Translations under genes and position numbers: made by a program
Part shown: one piece after another, positions 6,623 to 14,572 of the stretch
Position numbering within the stretch: the stretch's first letter is position 1
How the letters are laid out: the number at the start of each line of letters is the position of its first letter
From: UBA6448 sp051893155
GTDB taxonomy: Bacteria > Bacillota_I > Bacilli_A > RF39 > UBA660
DNA length: 25,388 bases
Direction of reading: 5' to 3'
Assembly (NCBI GenBank): GCA_051893155.1
Contig: JBJFGY010000116.1
Location: forward strand, 1 to 25,388
Notes under the pieces: model-generated
Seen by the model: only the letters and a program-made list of their open reading frames with translations
Told to the model about the DNA's origin: nothing
Database searches by the model: none

Positions 6623-7197
6623 TTTTGCCCTCTTCGAATAAAATAATCTATAAGCACGGCACTTATACAAGAACAAGATGTTGAAATTACTGCTGGAGCA
6701 ATTATTGCTGTTGGACTACTTGAACCATAGGCAAGACGAAGTGCAATTATTGTTGTTGGAATAATTGTTACTCCGGCAGTATTTAAAACTAAAAAAGTTA
6801 TCATAGCATTTGAGGCAGTATCTTTTTTAGAATTTATTTTTTGAAGTTCACTCATTGCCTTTAATCCAAATGGTGTTGCAGCACTACCAAGTCCAAGCAT
6901 ATTTGCAGCAATATTAGAAGCAATATAACCAAGTGATGGATGATTTGAAGGTACCGATGGAAAAAGTTTACTTAAAATTGGCCTTAAAAATGCAGCAAAT
7001 TTTGTTAAAATACCCGCATCTTCGGCTATTTTCATTATTCCAGACCATAAAACTATTGTAGGTAGAAGTGATAAAATAAGTTCTAAAGCTTTACCAGCAT
7101 TTGTTAAAATACTATTATTAATCACTTCAATATTTCCTGTTATTAATGAATATAAAATACCAATTATTATTAAAAATGTCCATAATATTGAAATCAT
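6619..7197 (-). CDS. spmA: Spore maturation protein A
   Basis: A 192-residue membrane protein, partner of SpmB. It opens with a hydrophobic helix and contains the family segments LPTIVLWSGIMKIAEDAG, ASNIAANMLGLGSAATPFGL and ITFLVLNTAGVTIIPTTI, ending with a cytoplasmic-looking IRRGQK. It matches the usual length of about 190 residues. It is the first gene of an overlapping pair. No Shine-Dalgarno sequence is visible before the ATG at 7197; instead TAATAT lies five bases upstream, so the gene may be read from a leaderless or very short transcript, or from low-efficiency initiation on a longer mRNA starting at the carboxypeptidase gene. Confidence 0.93.
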   Translation of the reverse strand: MISILWTFLIIIGILYSLITGNIEVINNSILTNAGKALELILSLLPTIVLWSGIMKIAEDAGILTKFAAFLRPILSKLFPSVPSNHPSLGYIASNIAANMLGLGSAATPFGLKAMSELQKINSKKDTASNAMITFLVLNTAGVTIIPTTIIALRLAYGSSSPTAIIAPAVISTSCSCISAVLIDYFIRRGQK

Positions 7198-7241
7198 AAT
7201 AAATATTATGTTAAAACAAAAAAAATAAAACTTATCTCGTC

Positions 7242-7604
7242 TTATTTAATTTCAAAAGATATTTTATCATCTTCATATTTAAATGTTATTTTATAATTAG
7301 AATCATTTATATTTTCTTCTGGTTTATGAAAACTTTGTAATGTATAAAAAGTATATATATCACCATTTTTTATTTTTATACTAACTTCTACTTCTTCACT
7401 ACATTTTTCATTTCTTAAACATTTTAAAGGACTAATATTTAATATAGTTATTTCAAAATCATCTATATTTATAACATCACCTTTTTTATAATTATATGTA
7501 ACTTCATTAGTCTTATTTTTATTTTCAATAATAACAACACCAATTAATATACCAGTTATTATAACAACAATTACTAATAATATCCCACTTATATTCTTTT
7601 TCAT
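7242..7604 (-). CDS. Small membrane-anchored protein in the dac-spm cluster
   Basis: A 120-residue protein of no family I recognise. Residues about 5-27 form one hydrophobic helix after MKKN, and the remaining 90 residues would face outward. They are Lys/Glu-rich and predicted beta, with one Cys pair (LKCLRNEKCSEE, Cys62 and Cys68 by rough count) that could form a disulfide. It lies between the carboxypeptidase and spmA, 37 and 44 bases away, on the same strand. The corresponding Bacillus subtilis cluster has no gene at this point. No Shine-Dalgarno is present; a TGA-TATCAT element lies six bases before the ATG. Confidence 0.7.
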   Translation of the reverse strand: MKKNISGILLVIVVIITGILIGVVIIENKNKTNEVTYNYKKGDVINIDDFEITILNISPLKCLRNEKCSEEVEVSIKIKNGDIYTFYTLQSFHKPEENINDSNYKITFKYEDDKISFEIK

Positions 7605-7641
7605 ATTTATATGATATCACATATAAAAATTATTTTAAATA

Positions 7642-8721
7642 TTATTCTATTTCTTTTTTAAATAGCTTTTGAAAAAATTTTTTAATTGAATTTTTCTTTT
7701 TATTTACACTTATATAAATATTTTCATTATATATTTCTTTATTATCTAAAATAACACTTAAATATCCCACTATATCATTATTATCATAATTATCATTATT
7801 AGTTAAATAATATTTAATTTTTAATTTTTTTCTTTCTTCATTATTTACTAAAATACTATAATTTTCTTTAATATATAATTTATCTTCAATAAAAATATTA
7901 TTACTTACATCAAACTTTTTCTTATTTAAAACTTCAATATTTTGATAATTATTTTTAATATTTTCATAAAGTTTTTGATGATCTAACCAATCATTTGGAT
8001 CATTTAATGTTACTATTACAATATTTGTATTATTAATATATCCTGTAGTTACTAAAGTTCTTTTAGCTTTTTGTGTATAGCCAGTTTTACCACCTGTTAT
8101 AAAGTCTTGTTTTAATAGTTTATTTTTATTTTGCCATGTATAACTTTTTTTATTAGATTTAGCATTATATATTTTAGTTTTAAATACTTCTTTAAATATA
8201 TCATTTTGCATTGCATAACTTGTAAGAAGTGCCATATCATAAGACGTTGATGTATTTCCTATTCCATCTTTATTTTCAAGTCCATGGGAATTATAAAAAA
8301 CTGTATTATTCATACCCAATTTTTTTGCATATTCGTTCATTTTTTTAGCAAATTTTTCCATTGAACCAGAAATAGTAATTGCAATCATAGTAGCTGCATC
8401 ATTACCACTTCGAAGCATCATGCCATATAATAAATCTTTTAATGATATTTTTTCACCTATTTCAAGATAAATACTACTTCCTACTGATGTTAAAATATTT
8501 TTATCAACTGTTACAATTTGGTCTAAATTACCATTTTCAATAGCAATTATAGCAGTCATTATTTTACTAGTGCTTGCAATAAGTTTTTTTTCATCTTTAT
8601 TATAAGATTTTAATATTCTATTATTATCCATATCATAAACAATATAACTACTTGCACTTATTGCCATACTTACTTTTGTTAACATAAAAAAACTAAATAT
8701 AAATAATAATATTTTTTTCAT
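7642..8721 (-). CDS. D-alanyl-D-alanine carboxypeptidase (DacB/DacF-like, S11 family)
   Basis: A 359-residue penicillin-binding protein that trims the terminal D-Ala from peptidoglycan stem peptides outside the membrane. Residues 1-20 are a signal peptide (LFIFSFFMLTKVSMA). All three active-site motifs are present: STSK with Ser50 and Lys53, SGN at 105-107, and KTG at 212-214. The C-terminal third is shorter and more divergent than in E. coli PBP5 and ends in a basic amphipathic helix (KKFFQKLFKKEIE) that probably holds the enzyme on the membrane. Position before spmA-spmB is the same as that of dacB in Bacillus subtilis, which sets spore-cortex cross-linking, so a sporulation role is likely but not certain. 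There is no Shine-Dalgarno; TATAAT ends five bases before the ATG. Confidence 0.92.
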   Translation of the reverse strand: MKKILLFIFSFFMLTKVSMAISASSYIVYDMDNNRILKSYNKDEKKLIASTSKIMTAIIAIENGNLDQIVTVDKNILTSVGSSIYLEIGEKISLKDLLYGMMLRSGNDAATMIAITISGSMEKFAKKMNEYAKKLGMNNTVFYNSHGLENKDGIGNTSTSYDMALLTSYAMQNDIFKEVFKTKIYNAKSNKKSYTWQNKNKLLKQDFITGGKTGYTQKAKRTLVTTGYINNTNIVIVTLNDPNDWLDHQKLYENIKNNYQNIEVLNKKKFDVSNNIFIEDKLYIKENYSILVNNEERKKLKIKYYLTNNDNYDNNDIVGYLSVILDNKEIYNENIYISVNKKKNSIKKFFQKLFKKEIE

Positions 8722-8755
8722 AGTATATTATATTATTAAATTTAGTTTTTATTTA

Positions 8756-9064
8756 TTACATATTAAATAAATCAGAATGGGAACCGGTTTCAACTAAATA
8801 TAATATTATTTCGTTATTATTATATTTATATACTAGTAGCCAATCAGGTTCAATATGACATTCTCGACAATTTCTATAATATTTAGTATCATTTAAAGCA
8901 TGATCTTTGTATTTTGATTCTAATATTTCACCATTTGCCAATTTTTTAACTACTATACTTAACTTTTCTATTTTTTTACCTTGTTTAATAATCTTTTTAA
9001 GCTGTTTATTAAATTTATTAGATGTAACAATACCATATTTAGTTTCTTCTTTATTACTTTTCAT
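8756..9064 (-). CDS. YafQ-family mRNA interferase toxin
   Basis: A 102-residue RelE-superfamily toxin that cuts mRNA on the ribosome. The C-terminal half has the YafQ pattern: KDHAL with His55, ECHIEPDWLLVY with His70, Asp74 and Trp75, and VETGSHSDLF with His96 and Phe100. In E. coli YafQ an Arg precedes the TG of this last motif; here it is Glu92, so full activity is uncertain. The gene overlaps the antitoxin gene by 11 bases, with GAGGAT inside the antitoxin sequence as its ribosome binding site. The overlap couples toxin to antitoxin synthesis. It lies only 34 bases ahead of the carboxypeptidase gene with no terminator visible between them. Confidence 0.9.
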   Translation of the reverse strand: MKSNKEETKYGIVTSNKFNKQLKKIIKQGKKIEKLSIVVKKLANGEILESKYKDHALNDTKYYRNCRECHIEPDWLLVYKYNNNEIILYLVETGSHSDLFNM

Positions 9065-9338
9065 TTAAAATATCCTCAAACATTTTATCAACATTATGGT
9101 ATACTTTATATTCTTCAGGATGTTTTTCCATATAATCTAATTCTTTTAAAGCTTCAGCAAATTCTTTAGAAGGTTGTTGTTTTACATCAAAAGGTATTCC
9201 TCTTTCAAATATTGCTTTTTTTAAAAACATATTGATTGCTGTACTCATATTAAGACCTAAACTATTAAATAAAATAGTAGCTTCTTCTTTTACATCGCTA
9301 GGAACATTTACATTAATAACACTAGTTAGATTAGCCAT
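9054..9338 (-). CDS. DinJ/RelB-family antitoxin
   Basis: A 94-residue partner of the YafQ toxin. The first 45 residues are the ribbon-helix-helix part (a short strand TSVINVNVPSDVKEEA, then LFNSLGLNMSTAINMFLKKAI), which forms a DNA-binding dimer. IPFDV follows, and the acidic C-terminal part should wrap the toxin. The ATG at 9338 has the ribosome binding site GGAGATGAT. A promoter lies at 9363-9391, and two CATACTATA repeats just upstream are candidate binding sites for autoregulation. Confidence 0.92.
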   Translation of the reverse strand: MANLTSVINVNVPSDVKEEATILFNSLGLNMSTAINMFLKKAIFERGIPFDVKQQPSKEFAEALKELDYMEKHPEEYKVYHNVDKMFEDILNEK

Positions 9339-9362
9339 ATTATCATCTCCATTTCTATATTA

Positions 9363-9391
9363 AGATTATCACATTATATTATTTTTGTCAA
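9363..9391 (-). promoter_or_regulatory. Promoter of the DinJ/YafQ operon
   Basis: TTGACA (9386-9391), a 17-base spacer, then TAATCT (9363-9368) with TGA directly before it. Confidence 0.7.
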
Positions 9392-9431
9392 TATATTTAT
9401 ATATATTGTATATGTCTCACTTTATGTTATG

Positions 9432-9449
9432 CATACTATACATACTATA
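9432..9449. repeat. Two 9-base direct repeats upstream of the DinJ/YafQ promoter
   Basis: CATACTATA occurs twice head to tail, about 40 bases upstream of the -35 box. This could be an operator for the antitoxin. DinJ-type sites are more often palindromic, so the assignment is weak. Confidence 0.35.
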
Positions 9450-9564
9450 CATTAAAATTTATTAATAGTTTATATTAATGAAATTTTTTCAGTTTTTATG
9501 TAAAAAGACTTTTAGCATATAATATAGTATATTATCATTGCATTGAAGAAATGCAGTAATATGA

Positions 9565-9670
9565 AAATGTTAGTCGCTCTCGGGTGGTGCGAGTTATAAA
9601 TAATCCCGAACGTTAAATGTTAGTCGCTCCCGGATGGTGCGAAGTATAAATTATTCCGGGCGAAAATGTT
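9565..9670 (+). repeat. Tandem repeats of the RNA antitoxin
   Basis: Units start with AAATGTTAG at 9565 and 9615, and with AAATGTT at 9664. Differences between the two full units often fall in the proposed stem. TCTCGGG faces CCCGA in unit 1 and TCCCGG faces CCGGG in unit 2, so pairing is kept by matched changes. Confidence 0.8.
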
Positions 9671-9671
9671 T

Positions 9672-9710
9672 GAAAGCTTTATCCTAATCGATAGAGTTTT
9701 CTTTTATTTT
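9672..9710 (+). terminator. Terminator between RNA antitoxin and toxin gene
   Basis: GAAAGCTTTATC (9672-9683) pairs with GATAGAGTTTTC (9690-9701) around CTAATC, followed by TTTTATTTT. Read-through at this site sets the amount of toxin mRNA in type III systems. Confidence 0.8.
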
Positions 9711-9742
9711 ATGTTAATATTTGCTAAAGGAGTTGATACAAA

Positions 9743-10210
9743 ATGAAAGTACAAACAGGTTATATTTACCATATAAAAGATTCTTTTTTTGAAAAAGTTA
9801 AAGATAAAGGATTAATGTCTAATCATGAAAATAGCCATGCTCGTCCTCCATATTTTACAATTAAAGATAAAAATATATTGTGGTTTATCCCATTAAGTAG
9901 CAAAATTGATAAATATCAAAAAATAATAGATTAAAAAGCAAAAAAACATGGAAGCTGTCGTACAATTATGATTAGAAAAATAGCTAATAAAGATTCTGCT
10001 ATTTTACTACAAAATGCTTTTCCTATCTTAGAAAAATATATTGATCATCCGCATATGTTAAATGGAAAACCATTGAAAGTTGTTGATGTATTAAAAAATG
10101 AAATTTTAGATAATTTTAAATATATGATTGTTAGCAAAAATACTGGAATAAATTTATTTTTTACAGACATAAATAAAATAAAAGAAATTATGCTTGAAGA
10201 ATTAAAATAA
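9743..10210 (+). pseudogene. CptN/ToxN-family endoribonuclease toxin with in-frame stop
   Basis: The first 63 codons end at a TAA at 9932-9934. The same frame then continues without another stop to 10210, for 155 amino-acid positions in all, the size expected for a CptN-like toxin. Before the stop are GYIYHIKDSFFEKVKDKGL, HARPPYFTIKDKN and LWFIPLSSK; the last resembles the active-site Ser/Lys loop of ToxN. After the stop are CRTIMIRKIANKDSAILLQNAF, YIDHPHMLNGKPLKVVDVL and GINLFFTDINKIKEIML, all continuing the family. One base change at codon 64 could account for the break. An internal ATG at 9968 could start a separate C-terminal piece, but no good ribosome binding site precedes it. The ribosome binding site for the full gene is AAAGGAG at 9725-9731. 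Confidence 0.75.
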
Positions 10211-10345
10211 CATTTATAAAAACTAAATAAACAGTAGATTCATTATAAGTCTGTCACAGCATTTTTTAATTTCTTCATATTTTTTTAATATAAATTAATT
10301 TTATCTATTTTTTTTATTATAGATTTTTAATGCATTTATTTTTAT

Positions 10346-10375
10346 ATAAAAAACTCACAATTGTGAGCTTTTATA
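10346..10375. terminator. Bidirectional terminator after the large surface protein
   Basis: The perfect palindrome CTCACAATTGTGAG (10354-10367) is flanked by A and T runs on both sides. On the minus strand it directly follows the stop codon of the DUF11 protein and is followed by six T. On the plus strand it could end the toxin transcript. Confidence 0.8.
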
Positions 10376-13300
10376 TTTTATATATTTTTCTTTTATTTGA
10401 TATAAATTTTATAATAATTATACCAACAAATAATAAACAAATAATCTTTAATATATTTATAAATATTCCTGTATTAGGATTATCTTTAGTTACTATTTTT
10501 ACTTTTGTTTCATTACTTGATATAATTTCATCACCATTTTTTATTGTTGCAATATTACTTATTTCTTTTTCAGTAGTTTCTTCTTTAACTTTAACAGTAA
10601 TTTCCATCTTTTTTGTTTCCCCAGGCATAAGTGAAAAGTAAAATGAAACTTTATTATTATCATAATTTACATCGCCTGCATTAACAATTTCTAATGCATC
10701 ACTAATTGTATCTTCAAATAAAATATTTTCTAAAGTAATACTACTATCTGAAGATATTTCAAATGTATAAATAAATTCATCATTAATTTTAACTTCATTT
10801 TTATTTACAGTTTTTACAATTGTAATTTTAGGTTGAACAATTTTGATGTCTACTTGACTTTCTTGAATAACTTCACCATTTTCTTTTAAAACTGCTATAT
10901 TTTTTATAATATCTTTAGCTTTTTTACCAGTAATATAAACTTTAACTTTTAAAGTTAATGAACTATTAGCATCTAATTTAGAAATGTTATAAGTAATAGT
11001 ATTATTATTTTTTACACCATCATGTTCTAAAATATGAATACTTTCATCAAATTCATCAGTTACTACTAAATTAGATACATCATAATTTGATTTATTTTGA
11101 ATAGTTATATAATAATAAAATTGTTCATTATTTTGTACTTTTGCTTTACTACTAGTTTTTGTAATGTTTATTTCAGGTTTAACAACATTAACTTCTTCTG
11201 TAGCAGTTTCAATACCAGCAATATAAGTTACTTTTATATTATTAGTTTTTGTTCCAATAGTTGTAGCTTTAACAAATATTGAAAAAGATATACTTTCATT
11301 TATATTAAGTGATGAAAGAATATAATTTGTATTATTTTTTTGAGTAATTTTACTTGGTAATTCAGTATTAATATATTCTACTCCACTAGGTAAAATATCT
11401 TCTATAGATATATCTGTTAAATTAACATTACCAGTATTTTGAATAATAATTGTATAATAAAACTCTTCATTTAATAATACTTCACTTTTACTAGCTATTT
11501 TTGTTACAGTTAATTTAGAAGTTTCTACTGGTGTTTCATAAATATTAATATTTGTACTTGCACAAAGATCTTTTACATTATTATTATAAATACATACTTC
11601 ATTATTAATAGTTTCTTTATTAGTACCAATTACTTTTGCTTCATATGTAAATACTTTGCTTTCTCCAGCATCTAAAACATCTATATCCCAATAGAGTTCT
11701 CTTGATGAAGAAATATAATTTCCATTATAAGTAATTAATTCTAAATTTTCATCAATGATATCTTTTAAAACAAAATTTTCTTTTTCAATACCGCCAGTAT
11801 TTTTAATTGTTATTGTATAAGTTACAGTATCATTTAAAGTTAATGACCTACTTACATTTGAAGTTTTTGTTATTTCTAATATTGGCTTTTTAAAAATAGT
11901 ATTTGTGCATTGATTTTCCCCATTTTGTCCATTATATGTAAAATATGCACAGTTTACAATTTTCTCATCATTTTCTACATCATCTTTAACTTTAGTTTTA
12001 ATTTCAAATGTTAAAGTTTCACCCGAATTAATACTTGCACTATATGTAACAGTATTACCATTTTGACTAAATCCCTCAGGTAAAGATATTATTTCAAGAT
12101 TACTTGGTATTATATCAATAACCAACACATTTTGGGCTTTAGCACTTCCTGTATTGCTAAGCTTTAAAGTATATAATAACGTTCCATCTACAAATAAATT
12201 ATCTTCATTAACAGTTTTTTCTAAACTAATTATTGGTTTTTTTACCGTTGTTTGAACACATACATCATTTCCTACAAGATTATTTGTGTAATCATAAAGT
12301 TTAATACAATTATTTATTACAGTTAAATCTTCAACATCACTTTTTACTTTAGTATTTATTGTAAATATTTTTGTCTCATTTGGTGCTAAAGAATCAATTG
12401 TAAATGTTACAACATTATTTTCTACTTCTGTCTCATCAGTTACTTCAAGATAATCTGGTAAAGTATCTTTTATTACTAAATTTTGACCTGTTATATTTCC
12501 TATATTTTCAACATCAATAGTATATAAAATACTTTCATTTGGAATAGCTTCGATTTTATTAACTAATTTACCATATTTTATTATATAATTTACAACTAAA
12601 ACATCTACATCCGAAGATATATCATCATTTTCATTTGAGGAAACAATCGCTTTATTATTATATGTAATAAGCTCTGCATCACTTTTTACTTTACAATTTA
12701 CTATTATACTTTTAGTTTCTCCAGCATTAATAGTTCCTATATCATAATTAATTTCATTTGAAACAGGAATATTATAATCACCATCAATACTTAATACCTC
12801 AAATGTGGAAGGTACAGTATCTTTTAAAACTACACCGGTTGCTAAAGCATTTCCAGTATTTGCTAAGGTAATAGTATAACTAAATGTATCATATGGGCTT
12901 ACCTGCTCTTTACTTGCAACTTTATTTATAGTTAAATTAGGTTTTTTTAAAATGACGTCTGCACTAGAACAAACTTGTCCATTTTCGTAACCATTAACAT
13001 AAGCACAAGATGTATTAGTAATAATATTATTAGTATAAGAGTTAGTTACTGCTTTTATAGTTATTGACTTTGTTTCACCAACATCAATAGTTCCTAAACT
13101 TAAAGTAATTATATTATTTTCAATTAAAGCAGAAGCGTTATCAACTATATCAAACTCAGAAATTTCACTTGGTAAAATATCTTTTAAAATAATTTCATCA
13201 GTAGGTATAATACTATTATTTTTAACATTTATTACATAATTAAACTGTTCATTTAATCCAATTTGTAAAGCATTATCAACATAAGTACCACTACTTGACT

Positions 13301-13829
13301 GGGCTACTTTAGTTATACTAATATCATTAGTAGTAATATTTTGAATATCAACGCCAGTAACTGTAACTAAACATTCTTGGGCTTCATCTACTTTTTCCAC
13401 ATATATTTTTTCAACGACAACTATTTTTTCAGTTACTAATTCATTTGAAGTATTATAAAATTTTACTTCTTTAGCATCAGCTGATGTAACCTTTTTATTT
13501 GAGGCAATAGTAACAACTTCTGTTCCTAAAGTATCACCATTTTGTGGAGTTGTTTCATTTGCTAGTTCAATAAAACCATCATAATAACTACGTTCAGTAA
13601 TATTAGCATTTTTAAATGAAATAGTATAAGAAAGATAATTAAAACTATCAGTATCACTTAATTTAAAATATACTAAATACCAACCTGTAACTAAATCATT
13701 TTCGTTTGCTTCTTTACCAATAGAATATATTACATCTGCTTTAGCATTTTCTTGTGATTTATATATAGTTATGCCTACCAAAAAAATACTTAATAATATA
13801 ACTAAATACTTAATAAACTTCCTTTTCAT
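10371..13829 (-). CDS. Large cell-wall surface protein with eight DUF11 repeats and NPNTG sorting signal
   Basis: A 1152-residue exported protein. A basic start and hydrophobic stretch (KYLVILLSIFLVGITIY) act as signal peptide. Residues about 35-165 form an N-terminal domain. Eight repeats of about 115 residues follow, each opening like LTINKVASKEQV and containing YTITLANTG, a [IV]LKD.[LV]P strand and GETKSI; these are DUF11 repeats, which form stalk-like rods. Repeats 1, 3, 4 and 5 carry a Cys pair flanking a turn. The C-terminus has NPNTG, a hydrophobic helix and KRKIYKI: a sortase signal for covalent attachment to the cell wall. No sortase gene is in the window. The start is the ATG at 13829 with GGAG five bases upstream; a GTG at 13835 overlaps that ribosome binding site. 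It lies 36 bases past the PrcB-like gene and is likely cotranscribed with it. Confidence 0.9.
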   Translation of the reverse strand: MKRKFIKYLVILLSIFLVGITIYKSQENAKADVIYSIGKEANENDLVTGWYLVYFKLSDTDSFNYLSYTISFKNANITERSYYDGFIELANETTPQNGDTLGTEVVTIASNKKVTSADAKEVKFYNTSNELVTEKIVVVEKIYVEKVDEAQECLVTVTGVDIQNITTNDISITKVAQSSSGTYVDNALQIGLNEQFNYVINVKNNSIIPTDEIILKDILPSEISEFDIVDNASALIENNIITLSLGTIDVGETKSITIKAVTNSYTNNIITNTSCAYVNGYENGQVCSSADVILKKPNLTINKVASKEQVSPYDTFSYTITLANTGNALATGVVLKDTVPSTFEVLSIDGDYNIPVSNEINYDIGTINAGETKSIIVNCKVKSDAELITYNNKAIVSSNENDDISSDVDVLVVNYIIKYGKLVNKIEAIPNESILYTIDVENIGNITGQNLVIKDTLPDYLEVTDETEVENNVVTFTIDSLAPNETKIFTINTKVKSDVEDLTVINNCIKLYDYTNNLVGNDVCVQTTVKKPIISLEKTVNEDNLFVDGTLLYTLKLSNTGSAKAQNVLVIDIIPSNLEIISLPEGFSQNGNTVTYSASINSGETLTFEIKTKVKDDVENDEKIVNCAYFTYNGQNGENQCTNTIFKKPILEITKTSNVSRSLTLNDTVTYTITIKNTGGIEKENFVLKDIIDENLELITYNGNYISSSRELYWDIDVLDAGESKVFTYEAKVIGTNKETINNEVCIYNNNVKDLCASTNINIYETPVETSKLTVTKIASKSEVLLNEEFYYTIIIQNTGNVNLTDISIEDILPSGVEYINTELPSKITQKNNTNYILSSLNINESISFSIFVKATTIGTKTNNIKVTYIAGIETATEEVNVVKPEINITKTSSKAKVQNNEQFYYYITIQNKSNYDVSNLVVTDEFDESIHILEHDGVKNNNTITYNISKLDANSSLTLKVKVYITGKKAKDIIKNIAVLKENGEVIQESQVDIKIVQPKITIVKTVNKNEVKINDEFIYTFEISSDSSITLENILFEDTISDALEIVNAGDVNYDNNKVSFYFSLMPGETKKMEITVKVKEETTEKEISNIATIKNGDEIISSNETKVKIVTKDNPNTGIFINILKIICLLFVGIIIIKFISNKRKIYKI

Positions 13830-13865
13830 ATGCACTCCTACTATTATAAATATAATATTTAAATA

Positions 13866-14561
13866 TTACTCTAAATTTATTAATTCAAATTCTTCAAAAG
13901 TATTAAAGTTTTGAATTGTTATTTCTTCTGGCATTTTATTAAACTCTATTTGCACTATTGGATATGTAAAAGCCATTGTTGCTTCTCCAAAAGGTGATTC
14001 TTCTTGAACAAAAATTTGCACTTCATCTTCAATTACATTTACCTTTTTTATTGAAATATCATATCCTCCCGTATTTTTCATTCCCATAGCAATTGTAATT
14101 ATAACTTTTTCATCATCAAGCTGTTGTATATAATACCCCCGTTTAATATAAGTGCTATCTTCTTCTTTATTATTAATAATATGATAACTTAATCTATTTA
14201 TAATTTTATCAATTATTTCTTGTTCTTGTTCAGTTAAATCACTTTTAGATATTGATATTTCATATGATTCTTTATCCTTAAATAAATTTTCTATTACTTT
14301 TATATTCTCATCATTATATTCTATTTTATAACTATCTATTTTAGGTTGCTCGCAAGGTTCAGAACAATTAATATTTGCTATTTTGGTAACTAAAATATAA
14401 TTTTCTTCTAATTTCATCTCATATATATATGCACCATTTGTATAAAAATTTATAATTTTAACCGATTCATTTTTTTCTTTTCTAGTATATAGAAATATAA
14501 ATAAAATGCATAATAATATTACAATAGTTATTATCAAAAAATAAACATTCTTTTTTTTCAT
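13866..14561 (-). CDS. Membrane-anchored PrcB-like protein
   Basis: A 231-residue protein with one N-terminal hydrophobic helix (residues about 5-25) and an exported remainder. Residues about 145-210 look like the C-terminal domain of PrcB, a partner of a surface protease in oral treponemes: a strand KVIITIAMGMKNTGGYDISI, then FVQEESPFGEATMAFTYP and a last strand. That domain also occurs in many Firmicutes proteins of unknown role, so protease partnership is not shown. A Cys pair (NCSEPCEQP) lies near residue 65. The gene starts 11 bases past the pyrophosphatase stop with TAAGGAG as ribosome binding site, so it belongs to that transcript and leads into the DUF11 surface protein. Confidence 0.7.
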   Translation of the reverse strand: MKKKNVYFLIITIVILLCILFIFLYTRKEKNESVKIINFYTNGAYIYEMKLEENYILVTKIANINCSEPCEQPKIDSYKIEYNDENIKVIENLFKDKESYEISISKSDLTEQEQEIIDKIINRLSYHIINNKEEDSTYIKRGYYIQQLDDEKVIITIAMGMKNTGGYDISIKKVNVIEDEVQIFVQEESPFGEATMAFTYPIVQIEFNKMPEEITIQNFNTFEEFELINLE

Positions 14562-14572
14562 TTTTCTCCTTA

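Larger units (their letters stand above)
9518..9710 (+). ncRNA. CptI-like RNA antitoxin (type III toxin-antitoxin)
   Basis: The locus has the layout of a type III system: promoter, tandem repeats, terminator, toxin gene. A TATAAT box at 9518-9523 (weak -35 TTTATG, 17-base spacer) would start the RNA near 9530. Two full repeats (9565-9614 and 9615-9663) and a 7-base start of a third give about 2.1 repeats, with periods of 50 and 49 bases. Each contains GTTAGTCGCTC, a CGGGTGGTGCGA or CGGATGGTGCGA core and a closing CCCGA or CCGGG that can pair back to the CTCGGG or CCCGG, leaving the GCGA free for a second, pseudoknot-type pairing with TCGC. In known systems the toxin cuts the precursor into single-repeat RNAs that inhibit it. 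This G+C-rich island stands out from its surroundings. Confidence 0.75.

Noticed and set aside
6623..6676. Longer N-terminus for spmB
   Set aside because: It only reads through the end of spmA in another frame; the ATGA overlap is the natural start.
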